A stretch of 37,806 nucleotides of DNA from a virus. Positions 26,183-33,633 of this stretch are shown piece by piece (the stretch's first letter is position 1; each line of letters opens with the position of its first letter). Location: IMG/VR virus record IMGVR_UViG_3300037585_000217, positions 1 through 37,806 of that record; one strand, written 5' to 3'. The position numbers were made by a program, and so were the translations under genes. The notes beneath the pieces were generated by a model, which saw only the letters and a list, made by a program, of their open reading frames with translations, was not told the origin of the DNA and ran no database searches.

Positions 26183-26192
26183 GCCAATCTCC

Positions 26193-28100
26193 TTATGTTA
26201 TGTCTACTATCTCACAAACATCACCTGAACAGGCGAGTGTCTGCATTGCTACTGTATTATCTTCTTCCTCATAACTAGACAGTAATGACCAGTCAATCTT
26301 CTCTGGAAGCTGTTTTGATAATGCCTGATATTCTTGTTTAGTGCAATCCTGATATGGTGCTTGTTGATAAGTATGATCAGAGTGTGGTAAAAATGACACA
26401 CCTGACATTTCATCAAAATATTTATAGACAAACGCACCAACTTCCATCCACTCTGCATCACGTACTGTTATAGTAACAGATGGTTTATGCTCACAGAAAT
26501 GTCTTTGATATTCTAACCACATCTCAAGCTGATCAATAGCCGTCATATCATTACGAGTGACTGCACCTTTGGGTGACTCAATAGGAAAGCTAAATACAGT
26601 TGTGGTATCTGGCTTCATTACACAGGGTTCTGCAGGAATACCTTGATCAATCATAAACTTTGTTAATGGATCTTTGTTGTCTCCTCGCACAGTTCGTATG
26701 TAATGTTTACTATGCCTCGCATGTATGCCACTTGCACTGTCTACAAGTTGTGAAACAGTACCAGATGGCTTAACACAGGTGACAGAAGTAGATTGCTGTA
26801 TACCTAGTTTATCAGCCCACTCTTTATTTGTGTTGACAGCAATCATTCTAAGATGCTTGAGTGTTTGTTCAAGACCTTTGTTCTTACTGGTCATCAAAGG
26901 ATTATCCATGATACCTGTAAGTGACACACCAAGTAATCTCTCTTCCTCCGTGTTATTCTGCCACACCTTACGTAGGTATGGGAACTTAGTAAACTGTGAT
27001 TGTATTGTACCTAAGATAGTAGCAAGCTTTACCTTGTTAGATAAACTCTTGATGTCATCTGTTGCTCGTACAACTACTTCTGTGAGGTTACAGAATTGAT
27101 ATGGTCGTAATATTATCTCAGAACAAGGGTTGCAAGCAAATTCCCAATCAGGATCACGCCTACCATTCCTAGCTGCTTGCTTCTGTGCAGCCTGTCTGTT
27201 AAAGATACCACGCTCACCAGACTTAGACTCTACAAGTGCAGTCCATTCGCGTAAGAATGTTTCCATATCAGGCTTCTCTGTGTAACAAACTGAGTTATTA
27301 GACAATGCTCTATGAGGTGCTGACTCCCACCAGTTACCAGACTTAGCATGCCTCATACGGTCATCACTTAAATTACTCAAACTAATCATAGCTGACCTAC
27401 GTACACCACCTACAACAACGATCTCACCTATCTTACACATAATGTCGTGACACTCAATGCTTGAAAGCTTACGATTCTGTGCTGACTTAAACGTGCCAAC
27501 AACAAACATGAATAGATCTACAAGTGGAGCAGGGCCAGAGGCTCTACCACCAAACGTCTTTAGCTTTGCACCTGCAGGGCGTACTAAAGACATATCCCAT
27601 TTGGGTATCTCACCTGCCCATAGAAGTGCAAGCAGTTGACGTAGTGCCTTTGCCCAACCTTCTTTACTATCCTTAACCACAATCGTTGTATCACTATCAA
27701 ACAGTTGTGGTATCTCAGGTAGCTTGGAAATAAACTGTCTCTCTACACTAAAACCTACACCTGTACCACACAGTAATACAAACATAGCTTCATCAAAACT
27801 CTTTGGATCATCAACAGGTAGATAGCTACAGTTGTAACCTGCTGTGTTATCACGATCAAGTGCAGGGCCAGCAGTCATCAATGCCCTCATAGAAGGCATA
27901 ACAGAAAGACTAGCAATAGAATCATATAGTTCTTCACGTGTATCAGTATCTAACTCATACCCTATTTTATCGGAAATGTAGTCAACATACCTGCCAACAG
28001 TCTCGCCCCAGTTCTCTCGTCTTTTATCTTTGTCTAACCATCGTGCGTAACGAGATGTATGTATAAACGCCTGATAGTCTGTTGGTAAATAGTTGTTCAT
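26193..28100 (-). CDS. nrdJ: Monomeric class II (B12-dependent) ribonucleotide reductase
   Basis: The 635 residues carry the active-site set of the Lactobacillus-type monomeric ribonucleoside-triphosphate reductase. Cys91 (GYNCSY) and Cys337 (QFCNLTEV) form the redox pair. Cys326 and Glu328 (NPCSEI) are the radical-bearing and acid residues. The 11-residue spacing between Cys326 and Cys337 equals that in the reference enzyme. The C-terminal shuttle pair is Cys624 and Cys629 (LACSGDVCEI). GTGVGFSVE and VKPSGTVSQLVDSASGIH are also typical. No ATP-cone is present at the N-terminus. It makes dNTPs from NTPs using adenosylcobalamin, so it needs no oxygen and no NrdB partner. CGGAG is 8 bases before the ATG, inside the end of the 52-residue gene. 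Confidence 0.93.
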   Translation of the reverse strand: MNNYLPTDYQAFIHTSRYARWLDKDKRRENWGETVGRYVDYISDKIGYELDTDTREELYDSIASLSVMPSMRALMTAGPALDRDNTAGYNCSYLPVDDPKSFDEAMFVLLCGTGVGFSVERQFISKLPEIPQLFDSDTTIVVKDSKEGWAKALRQLLALLWAGEIPKWDMSLVRPAGAKLKTFGGRASGPAPLVDLFMFVVGTFKSAQNRKLSSIECHDIMCKIGEIVVVGGVRRSAMISLSNLSDDRMRHAKSGNWWESAPHRALSNNSVCYTEKPDMETFLREWTALVESKSGERGIFNRQAAQKQAARNGRRDPDWEFACNPCSEIILRPYQFCNLTEVVVRATDDIKSLSNKVKLATILGTIQSQFTKFPYLRKVWQNNTEEERLLGVSLTGIMDNPLMTSKNKGLEQTLKHLRMIAVNTNKEWADKLGIQQSTSVTCVKPSGTVSQLVDSASGIHARHSKHYIRTVRGDNKDPLTKFMIDQGIPAEPCVMKPDTTTVFSFPIESPKGAVTRNDMTAIDQLEMWLEYQRHFCEHKPSVTITVRDAEWMEVGAFVYKYFDEMSGVSFLPHSDHTYQQAPYQDCTKQEYQALSKQLPEKIDWSLLSSYEEEDNTVAMQTLACSGDVCEIVDIT

Positions 28101-28103
28101 TTA

Positions 28104-28262
28104 TTACTCCGATATTATTCTAATTGTTTCTATGGTCATACCATCAATGTCATATATAAATTCATGTAACGCTTCATTTATTTCTTCGTCAACAAATCCA
28201 TCAACAGGTATGGGATAATCGTCTTCATCTAAATTTAAAGTAAGGTATATTTTTATTTTCAT
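28104..28262 (-). CDS. Short acidic protein (52 aa)
   Basis: This frame starts at the ATG at 28262 with AGGGG 5 bases upstream, 8 bases after the previous stop. It ends at 28104, 3 bases before the reductase start. The product (MKIKIYLTLNLDEDDYPIPV, then FVDEEINEALHEFIYDIDGM) has a strand, an acidic loop and a helix. It fills what would otherwise be a 170-base gap in a densely packed operon, and its end supplies the reductase ribosome site. Not recognised. The strand-acid-helix plan and ending resemble small DNA-mimic-like proteins only in charge, which is not evidence of function. Confidence 0.6.
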   Translation of the reverse strand: MKIKIYLTLNLDEDDYPIPVDGFVDEEINEALHEFIYDIDGMTIETIRIISE

Positions 28263-28270
28263 GTTTACCC

Positions 28271-28591
28271 CTAATGAAACTTTAACTTTACAACATTGTC
28301 TTTCACAGATTCTATTGTAGGTTTTGTATCAACAGGTTTTATATTATTTTGTGCATGTAAGTTTAGTTTTTGTCTAAATTCAGCATCCTCTTCCATTAAA
28401 GGAACTGCTGAACTAAGCAAGGTAACTATATACATTAAATGAGAATAATCCTCATCGCTTAAATTATTATCATCAGTAGTTATAGAACCAATCTTTAACT
28501 CCCCTGTCCACGCATGGTTTTCATCTAGTAATGGTGTAATCCTAACAATAAAATCATTAGGTTCAAAGTCTATAAATATTTTATCTTCCAT
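28271..28591 (-). CDS. Acidic protein of unknown function (106 aa)
   Basis: The first half is strand-rich (KIFIDFEPNDFIVRITPLLD, WTGELKIGSI), then comes an acidic helix (DEDYSHLMYIVTLLSSAVPL). A polar tail ends in VKLKFH. It looks like a small alpha/beta phage protein and no family was recognised. AAGGAG lies 8 bases before the ATG. The stop of this gene and the start of the 52-residue gene are 8 bases apart, so they belong to the same transcript as endonuclease I upstream and the reductase downstream. Confidence 0.65.
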   Translation of the reverse strand: MEDKIFIDFEPNDFIVRITPLLDENHAWTGELKIGSITTDDNNLSDEDYSHLMYIVTLLSSAVPLMEEDAEFRQKLNLHAQNNIKPVDTKPTIESVKDNVVKLKFH

Positions 28592-28592
28592 G

Positions 28593-29093
28593 TTATGCTC
28601 TCCTTATCTTCTTTAATGGGAAAGGTATAACACTTTTATCTGCTAGTAGCCATAGTGATAGATACTCTTTCTTCTTTTCTTTCATCCATGACTCAGGAAT
28701 AATCCTGTCGTGATATAAGAAGTTATGTTTTTCACACCAACTGGCATACGTACCCTTTGAACCCTTACTTAACTTACGTTTACTGCTCTCAAAAACAAAA
28801 CGTATGTCAAGTTTCTTATGTTGTTTTTGTATAGCAAGGTGTTTGCGTCTATCTGACGCCACAAAACGACCTTTAGTTTCTATTATAATACCATTAGGTA
28901 GCAGGAAGTCTGGCGTATATGTTCTATACATCAAATCTTCCCACTCTATCTTAAAGCATTCGTATCTAAAGTCTTGTTTTAATTCCTTCAAGTAATCAGA
29001 TACTTTAATCTCTAGACCACTACGATAACCATACTTTAAGGCAGCTTTAAACTGCTTTATATTACGCAATACCTGTCCTAAAAAGACTTTCAT
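28593..29093 (-). CDS. T7-type endonuclease I (Holliday junction resolvase)
   Basis: The 166 residues contain the whole catalytic set of T7 gp3: Glu28 in YRSGLEIKVSDYL, Glu45, Asp62 in TYTPDFLLPNGI, and Glu72 with Lys74 in IIETKGRF. The downstream part (DRRKHLAIQKQHKKLDIRFV, SKRKLSKGSKGTYASWCEKH) also follows T7 gp3. The enzyme resolves four-way junctions and degrades host DNA in T7, acting as a domain-swapped dimer. The only Met that fits is at 29093, which overlaps the preceding gene by 32 bases. No clear ribosome site is seen, so expression probably relies on coupling. The N-terminus is about 8 residues longer than in T7. Confidence 0.92.
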   Translation of the reverse strand: MKVFLGQVLRNIKQFKAALKYGYRSGLEIKVSDYLKELKQDFRYECFKIEWEDLMYRTYTPDFLLPNGIIIETKGRFVASDRRKHLAIQKQHKKLDIRFVFESSKRKLSKGSKGTYASWCEKHNFLYHDRIIPESWMKEKKKEYLSLWLLADKSVIPFPLKKIRRA

Positions 29094-29280
29094 AAGGATT
29101 TTTGTAATTGTACCCTAATGATTTTAGTTCTTCTCGTACAAGTTTGTCTGCTTCATTTCGTTGCTCTATAGCAGAACGAAGACCAGCAGTCTTTTGTTCT
29201 CTATATTCTTTACGAAGTTCGTTGAGTTCACTTTGTTTTTCTTTTATCTCATCAATAAGCGCGTTTAAATTATCCAACAT
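29062..29280 (-). CDS. Small coiled-coil protein (72 aa)
   Basis: I start at the ATG at 29280 because AAAGGAG lies 8 bases upstream and the previous gene stops 1 base before. A Met six codons earlier (29298) would place the ribosome site inside the gene. The product is one long charged helix (LIDEIKEKQSELNELRKEYR, then IEQRNEADKLVREELKSLGY) with a short tail (NYKNPYESLFRTGIA). Its 3' end overlaps endonuclease I by 32 bases. No family recognised. A regulatory or accessory partner of the nucleases on either side is conceivable from position only. Confidence 0.65.
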   Translation of the reverse strand: MLDNLNALIDEIKEKQSELNELRKEYREQKTAGLRSAIEQRNEADKLVREELKSLGYNYKNPYESLFRTGIA

Positions 29281-29281
29281 A

Positions 29282-30055
29282 CTATTTTCTCCTTTCATCT
29301 ATAACAGTAGTTTCAGATGGATCATAGTTCTTAAATAATTTCCAGTATGTCAACAGACTGTTGAACATCTGTAAGTGTTTAGGATGTGTACTCTTATCCC
29401 ATCTGTGTGGAACTATTAATCCTGTATCCTTTCTGTCTACAAAAATGGATACTCTTTCTGGATCATCAAAGCCACAGCCTTCAGCGTAAGCTGATAACTG
29501 CATACCATGTTCATTGAACACAAGCTTAGATCCTTCTTTACCATCTAGGTTGTCTTTAGTTTTAAAGTCAACAAAGATTCCTGATTTAGAATACAAGTCT
29601 ATCTTACCACCATAACCTGCGTCAGCACAGAACGAACTCTCTGCTACCCATTCCTCGTTAGGAAATATTTTATCCAAGTATTCTTTTATAATTAAGTAGG
29701 GCTTGGTTTCCTTACCACCTGCAAAGCCTTGCTCTATCATAGCATGGATAGTTGTACCCATCTCTGCTGCTTGCTTACCTATACTCTTTGAATGCTCCTT
29801 ACATCTGTAGAAGAACTGTGAGTCAGACTCGTCTTTGTTTTTCTTTAATGTAAGTGCAGCAGTAATTGCCTGATTAATTTTCCAGTTTTCAAGTGGTGGT
29901 TTTGATGCAACACCAAGGATGGTAGTAACAGATGGTACATAACCATGCTTCCTAGCATCCTTTAGATTGGTGTTGCGCTCTTTTCCATTAGAGCCAACAA
30001 CTGTGTATGCAGCTTCTCCTGTCTTATCATACCAGTGTTCAGACTCTTTCTCCAT
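29282..30055 (-). CDS. PD-(D/E)XK exonuclease, RecB/Cas4-like
   Basis: The motifs are in order. GTTIHAMIEQ (residues 100-109) has the conserved His. GGKIDLYS has Asp153. FVDFKTK has Asp163-x-Lys165. HGMQLSAYAEG has the QxxxY motif. This is the RecB-family nuclease fold used by many phage recombination exonucleases. The 257 residues are a single domain, without a helicase. The N-terminal motif YVPSVTTILGVASKPPLENW, typical of phage members, is also present. It follows the SSB-like gene with a TAATG overlap, so exonuclease and ssDNA-binding protein are coupled, as in phage recombination modules. Likely role: processing of DNA ends in recombination and host DNA breakdown. Confidence 0.85.
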   Translation of the reverse strand: MEKESEHWYDKTGEAAYTVVGSNGKERNTNLKDARKHGYVPSVTTILGVASKPPLENWKINQAITAALTLKKNKDESDSQFFYRCKEHSKSIGKQAAEMGTTIHAMIEQGFAGGKETKPYLIIKEYLDKIFPNEEWVAESSFCADAGYGGKIDLYSKSGIFVDFKTKDNLDGKEGSKLVFNEHGMQLSAYAEGCGFDDPERVSIFVDRKDTGLIVPHRWDKSTHPKHLQMFNSLLTYWKLFKNYDPSETTVIDERRK

Positions 30056-30951
30056 TATGCAAATTCCTCTGCTGTAATATCAATGAAATCGTCAACAGTT
30101 TCTGTGTCAACATCCTCATGTTTTTTCATATTCTCATCCCATGCATTTGTAATGTATCCATTATAATTAGATACCCATGCTAGGAAGTTTGCAAAGGTTT
30201 CCTGTGCATCATCATCCATTTCAAGAGTTTTTGTCAAGTCAAGTGTTACTGATGGTAGATAAAAACAATTACCATTAGGTAGCTTACGTTCTTCTGTAGC
30301 TAATTTTACATAGTGTTGAATTGGTAGTCGTTTCATCTTATTTAGTTTATTAAATACAACAGTACCAAAAGTCTTAAATGCATCTCTGTTCTCTACTTCC
30401 CAGATAAATGGTGTAGCTCCTATAGAAACTGATGCACCTGTCTCATCAACAGGATTGTCTAGTTCTATTGTACCAAACAGTACACGTACACGCTTTATTT
30501 GTTTAAGTAAATCCTGCATTTTTTCAGGTAATGACTTAAAATCCTGTATGTATCCTGCAGCTTTACCACAGTTAAATCCACCATCATTATCCTTCAGATC
30601 AATGTTAAGATTGTCTGCCATGATAGTTTTAATATACCTATTCGGTGTAGTATCTGTCTTCATTACAAAACGCTTGTACATAAATCTTTGCATGTAAGGT
30701 CTTATAGTAGCTGTATCAGAGTAGTATGTTGGCCCATCTGGTATGTCCAACTTATATGTACCACCACTTACAACTTCTACGTTGACCATTTTACCATTAA
30801 CTTCTGACCTACCCATGATAGGTGCATGGTTAATACGCACACGAGCCAGTGCGTCTGCTTTTTCTTTATTAGATCCTGTATCCATAACCATGCCCATAGC
30901 CTTTGCCATTGCTGCATAGTCCTTAGTATTTATATTTGCTACTTCATTCAT
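30055..30951 (-). CDS. Single-stranded DNA-binding protein candidate (298 aa)
   Basis: A strand-rich body (NGKMVNVEVVSGGTYKLDIP, KRVRVLFGTIEL, GASVSIGATPFIWEVENRDA) is followed by an acidic C-terminal tail (KKHEDVDTETVDDFIDITAE) ending in an aromatic-containing EFA. An OB-like middle plus an acidic tail is the plan of phage SSBs such as T7 gp2.5, and the gene precedes the exonuclease in the same place as in phage recombination pairs. Sequence similarity to a named SSB family was not recognised, so the function is inference. AAAGGAG precedes the ATG. A strong promoter sits about 35 bases upstream, so this gene heads a second leftward transcript. Confidence 0.5.
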   Translation of the reverse strand: MNEVANINTKDYAAMAKAMGMVMDTGSNKEKADALARVRINHAPIMGRSEVNGKMVNVEVVSGGTYKLDIPDGPTYYSDTATIRPYMQRFMYKRFVMKTDTTPNRYIKTIMADNLNIDLKDNDGGFNCGKAAGYIQDFKSLPEKMQDLLKQIKRVRVLFGTIELDNPVDETGASVSIGATPFIWEVENRDAFKTFGTVVFNKLNKMKRLPIQHYVKLATEERKLPNGNCFYLPSVTLDLTKTLEMDDDAQETFANFLAWVSNYNGYITNAWDENMKKHEDVDTETVDDFIDITAEEFA

Positions 30952-30984
30952 TTATTTCTCCTTTTGTATACTGTAAGGTTTCTA

Positions 30985-31013
30985 GTTATATCATGCCACA
31001 TCTTTTGTGTCAA
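30985..31013 (-). promoter_or_regulatory. Strong sigma-70-type promoter for the SSB-to-mazG half of the operon
   Basis: On the minus strand the -35 hexamer TTGACA (31013-31008) is perfect, the spacer is 17 bases and the -10 hexamer is TATAAC (30990-30985) with an extended TGA in front. It overlaps the last codons of the DNA polymerase gene. The expected transcript starts near 30978, about 27 bases before the SSB-like ATG. It shares GATATAAC with the capsid promoter. Confidence 0.75.
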
Positions 31014-33039
31014 GCCAATTATCTCCTATTTTTGCTTCTAATAATAATGGCACGTTAAAGTCTATATTCCATCTACTATTTATTATATTTATTAAGTTAT
31101 CGTTCGTTGCTTTTACTATTCTTATTACCTTATCTGTTTCATCTGGATGTACATCAATAACAATACTATCATGCACTGTATTTACTACACAACTTTGCAT
31201 AGAGTTTTTCTCCAGTAGCTTATCTATGTATATCAGAGATATAGGTACGATGTCAGCAGTTGCAAAGGATTGAACAGGATAATTCTTTATCTGTGTGAAA
31301 AATGTCACACTTCCATTACGTCTACGCTGTACATTAGGCCATGTAAATTCTCGTCCAGATGGTGTTTTAATTCTACCTGTACTTAATATCTCACTTGCTA
31401 ATCTTTTATGCCATTCAGATATACCTTTATACTTAGTTGTAAACTGTTTATAGTAGGCAGCTTCTGCTTCTGTTCTACCAAACCCACTTGCACCATACAA
31501 AGGAGCAAACGTATGTGCCTTGGCCTCTTGTCTAGACATAGGCTGACCTGCATCACTAATAACTTTAGCTGTATAACTATGCACATCAAAGCCTGTGGAT
31601 ACTTCTTCTATAGCTACCTTGTCCTGACTAAGGAATGCAGCTACACGAAACTCTAGCTGTGCAAAGTCTGCTTCCATGATCTGTCCACCTTCCCATCGTG
31701 ATACAAATACTTTCTTTACTGGAAATGTACCACCTCTAGGCATGTTTTGCATGTTAGGATTAGCACCCGACAGCCTACCTGTACCTGTTCTATGCTGTAG
31801 TAATTGAACATGTAGCATACCATCGGACTTAATATGTGTAGATATACCTTCAACAAAGCTAGATAAATATGTATCTAGTGCTGATAATCTTCTAACACGT
31901 TGCAAGAATACCACAGCATCTTGAAAGTTACGTTCTCTGGCATTTGTCTCTAGCTTTATAAGATTGTCCTTACTTGTACTAAATCCATGTGCGCTTACCC
32001 AATCAGGGTTAGGAGCTATAAACTTCAAACCTGCTATCTCTTTAGTATCTGTAAATAAATAACCTTCGGCCTTACACTCTAAACACTTACTAGTATTAAC
32101 AAAAGGCTTACCATTCTTTTTAGTTCTACGTACCTTACCTGTACCCTTACAACTAGTACACTGTCTTGCCTTCTGTTTATATAACACAGATGATTTGTTT
32201 TTTATAACTGATTTAAACTCTGAGTCAGTAAATCTAGGTTCAAACGAGTTAGCCCACATAGGTTTGTCATGTGGCTTTCTACTATATATAATCCACGATA
32301 ATTGTTCAGGACTATTTAGATTAATTGGTCTATCTCCCATCAATTCATGCACTTGAGACTGTAATTTTGTTAATAACTCCTGTTTTTCCTGTTCAAACTC
32401 CTTACGTACCTCTTCTAATGTATCTGTATTAACATTAAAACCTCTCTGATATATACGTGCAAGCTGTACACATATCTGATTAGTTAATTTAGTAGTAGAT
32501 TCTAATCCTTTATCTTCTTGGCTTAGTTTGTAGTCTAACTTCTTATATAATTCCATAGTTGCATGTAAATCTGCTGATAAATACTGTGATAACTCTGCGT
32601 GAGGTATATCTCTAGTTGTATATCCCTTATTAAAGTAATCTTTTAGTGTACCCATCTTCTGTGTATCACACTTATATCTTTCGGCTAGATATTCAAGGCT
32701 TAAAGGTTCTTTCTGTCCTCTTTGTATGATGTATGCACCTAACATGGTATCAAATATCTCACCATTGTAGGTAAAACCTGACTCCCATAGCCATGTTAAG
32801 TCATGCACTGCATTCTGCATCACCAAGAGGTGGGTATCATCCAGAATGTTCTGGACAATACTTCCACCCTCAGTGGTAGGTTGTTGCTCACTGTGATCAA
32901 ACGTAATAATATTTTCTCCAGAGTGATTTAACATGCCTACCATAGTCAATGAGTTTTCTGATTCAAAAGGATCAAGCATAAGCTTATTGTTACGTTTAAT
33001 AGTAGTATTTTCTACATCTAAAACTGTTACAACTTTCAT
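30991..33039 (-). CDS. Family A DNA polymerase with partial DnaJ zinc-finger insert
   Basis: The 682 residues include a 3'-5' exonuclease with Asp8/Glu10 (VLDVENTT), Asn76-Asp80 (NAVHD) and Tyr153-Asp157 (YLSAD). The polymerase domain has motif A Asp458 (EADFAQLEFRV), motif B Lys507, Phe511 and Tyr515 (AKAHTFAPLYGASGFG) and motif C Asp624 (TVHDSIV). Between the thumb sequence LNSPEQLSWIIY and FSTSKDNL lies an insert of about 100 residues. It holds CTSCKGTG (Cys294, Cys297) and CLECKAEG (Cys319, Cys322), the core of the DnaJ central domain. This polymerase type is known from HMO-2011-like phages. It replicates the genome. The start ATG overlaps the previous stop (ATGA). The residue equal to E. 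coli Pol I 762 is Phe. Confidence 0.95.
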   Translation of the reverse strand: MKVVTVLDVENTTIKRNNKLMLDPFESENSLTMVGMLNHSGENIITFDHSEQQPTTEGGSIVQNILDDTHLLVMQNAVHDLTWLWESGFTYNGEIFDTMLGAYIIQRGQKEPLSLEYLAERYKCDTQKMGTLKDYFNKGYTTRDIPHAELSQYLSADLHATMELYKKLDYKLSQEDKGLESTTKLTNQICVQLARIYQRGFNVNTDTLEEVRKEFEQEKQELLTKLQSQVHELMGDRPINLNSPEQLSWIIYSRKPHDKPMWANSFEPRFTDSEFKSVIKNKSSVLYKQKARQCTSCKGTGKVRRTKKNGKPFVNTSKCLECKAEGYLFTDTKEIAGLKFIAPNPDWVSAHGFSTSKDNLIKLETNARERNFQDAVVFLQRVRRLSALDTYLSSFVEGISTHIKSDGMLHVQLLQHRTGTGRLSGANPNMQNMPRGGTFPVKKVFVSRWEGGQIMEADFAQLEFRVAAFLSQDKVAIEEVSTGFDVHSYTAKVISDAGQPMSRQEAKAHTFAPLYGASGFGRTEAEAAYYKQFTTKYKGISEWHKRLASEILSTGRIKTPSGREFTWPNVQRRRNGSVTFFTQIKNYPVQSFATADIVPISLIYIDKLLEKNSMQSCVVNTVHDSIVIDVHPDETDKVIRIVKATNDNLINIINSRWNIDFNVPLLLEAKIGDNWLDTKDVA

Positions 33040-33191
33040 TTCATTTCCTCTATCTTTACCACAATATAACTATCAAGTATATCTCGTACCATTTGTGGGC
33101 CATGAGCAAACAAAGTTATACTTTCTGTATCATGCTCTGCATTTATCTCATACTCCACGTAGTATTTAATCCTTGGTGATTTTAACATCAT
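33036..33191 (-). CDS. Small protein upstream of the polymerase (51 aa)
   Basis: The start is the ATG at 33191 (a second ATG follows at 33188). GAGGAG lies 7 bases upstream, and any longer frame would reach further into the endonuclease VII gene. The product has a strand-turn-strand start (PRIKYYVEYEINAEHDTESI), a helix (GPQMVRDILDSYIV) and a final strand with VKIEEMK. That is a small alpha/beta fold of about 50 residues with an acidic end. Its stop overlaps the polymerase start (ATGA), so the two are translationally coupled. No family recognised. A polymerase accessory role is conceivable from position only. Confidence 0.6.
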   Translation of the reverse strand: MMLKSPRIKYYVEYEINAEHDTESITLFAHGPQMVRDILDSYIVVKIEEMK

Positions 33192-33633
33192 GTAACTTCT
33201 CCTCATGTCTTTCCATATATTTAACAGCATTCTTTATTGTTGTCAAGTCATCTCTAAATCCACCTAAACCATCGTTACAGTGTTTACATATGTATCCACG
33301 AAACGTATCTGTATCGTGGCAATGATCTAACACCCATGTACCTAAAAGTTTTTGATTGTATTTATTAACCTCATCTATCTTTCTTATACAAATAGGACAT
33401 GCATAGTCTTTATCCTGTGGGTATATATTTTTCTTTCTTAGGTCAGAAATTACTCGCCTATGCCCAGAACTACATGATTTACATGTTCTCTTTACTTCTG
33501 CATTCTCTGTATTCTTATAACTCATTTGTTGAAAGTTACTGAGTGGCTGTCTTATATCACATTTTATACATACATAACCATCCTCATTAATCTCTTGGAC
33601 AATTTCTAAGTCAAACAACTCACCCTGACTCAT
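33166..33633 (-). CDS. Recombination endonuclease VII
   Basis: The C-terminal half is a clear Endonuclease VII domain. Cys79-x-x-Cys82 and Cys116-x-x-Cys119 are expected to bind zinc, with LDHCHDTDTFRGYICKHCN carrying Asp103, His104 and Asn120 of the His-Me finger active site. The GLGGFRDD that follows is also typical. The N-terminal half has another four-cysteine element (CIKC, Cys22/25, and CKSC, Cys51/54), probably a second zinc ribbon. The enzyme cuts branched DNA before packaging. It overlaps the helicase by ATGA. This is a second resolvase besides endonuclease I at 28593-29093, which belongs to a different fold. Confidence 0.88.
   Translation of the reverse strand: MSQGELFDLEIVQEINEDGYVCIKCDIRQPLSNFQQMSYKNTENAEVKRTCKSCSSGHRRVISDLRKKNIYPQDKDYACPICIRKIDEVNKYNQKLLGTWVLDHCHDTDTFRGYICKHCNDGLGGFRDDLTTIKNAVKYMERHEEKLHDVKITKD

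Noticed and set aside
33251-33279. TTGACA on the minus strand inside endonuclease VII
   Set aside because: The hexamer 17 bases downstream (TAAATA) matches only weakly and the region is conserved coding sequence.
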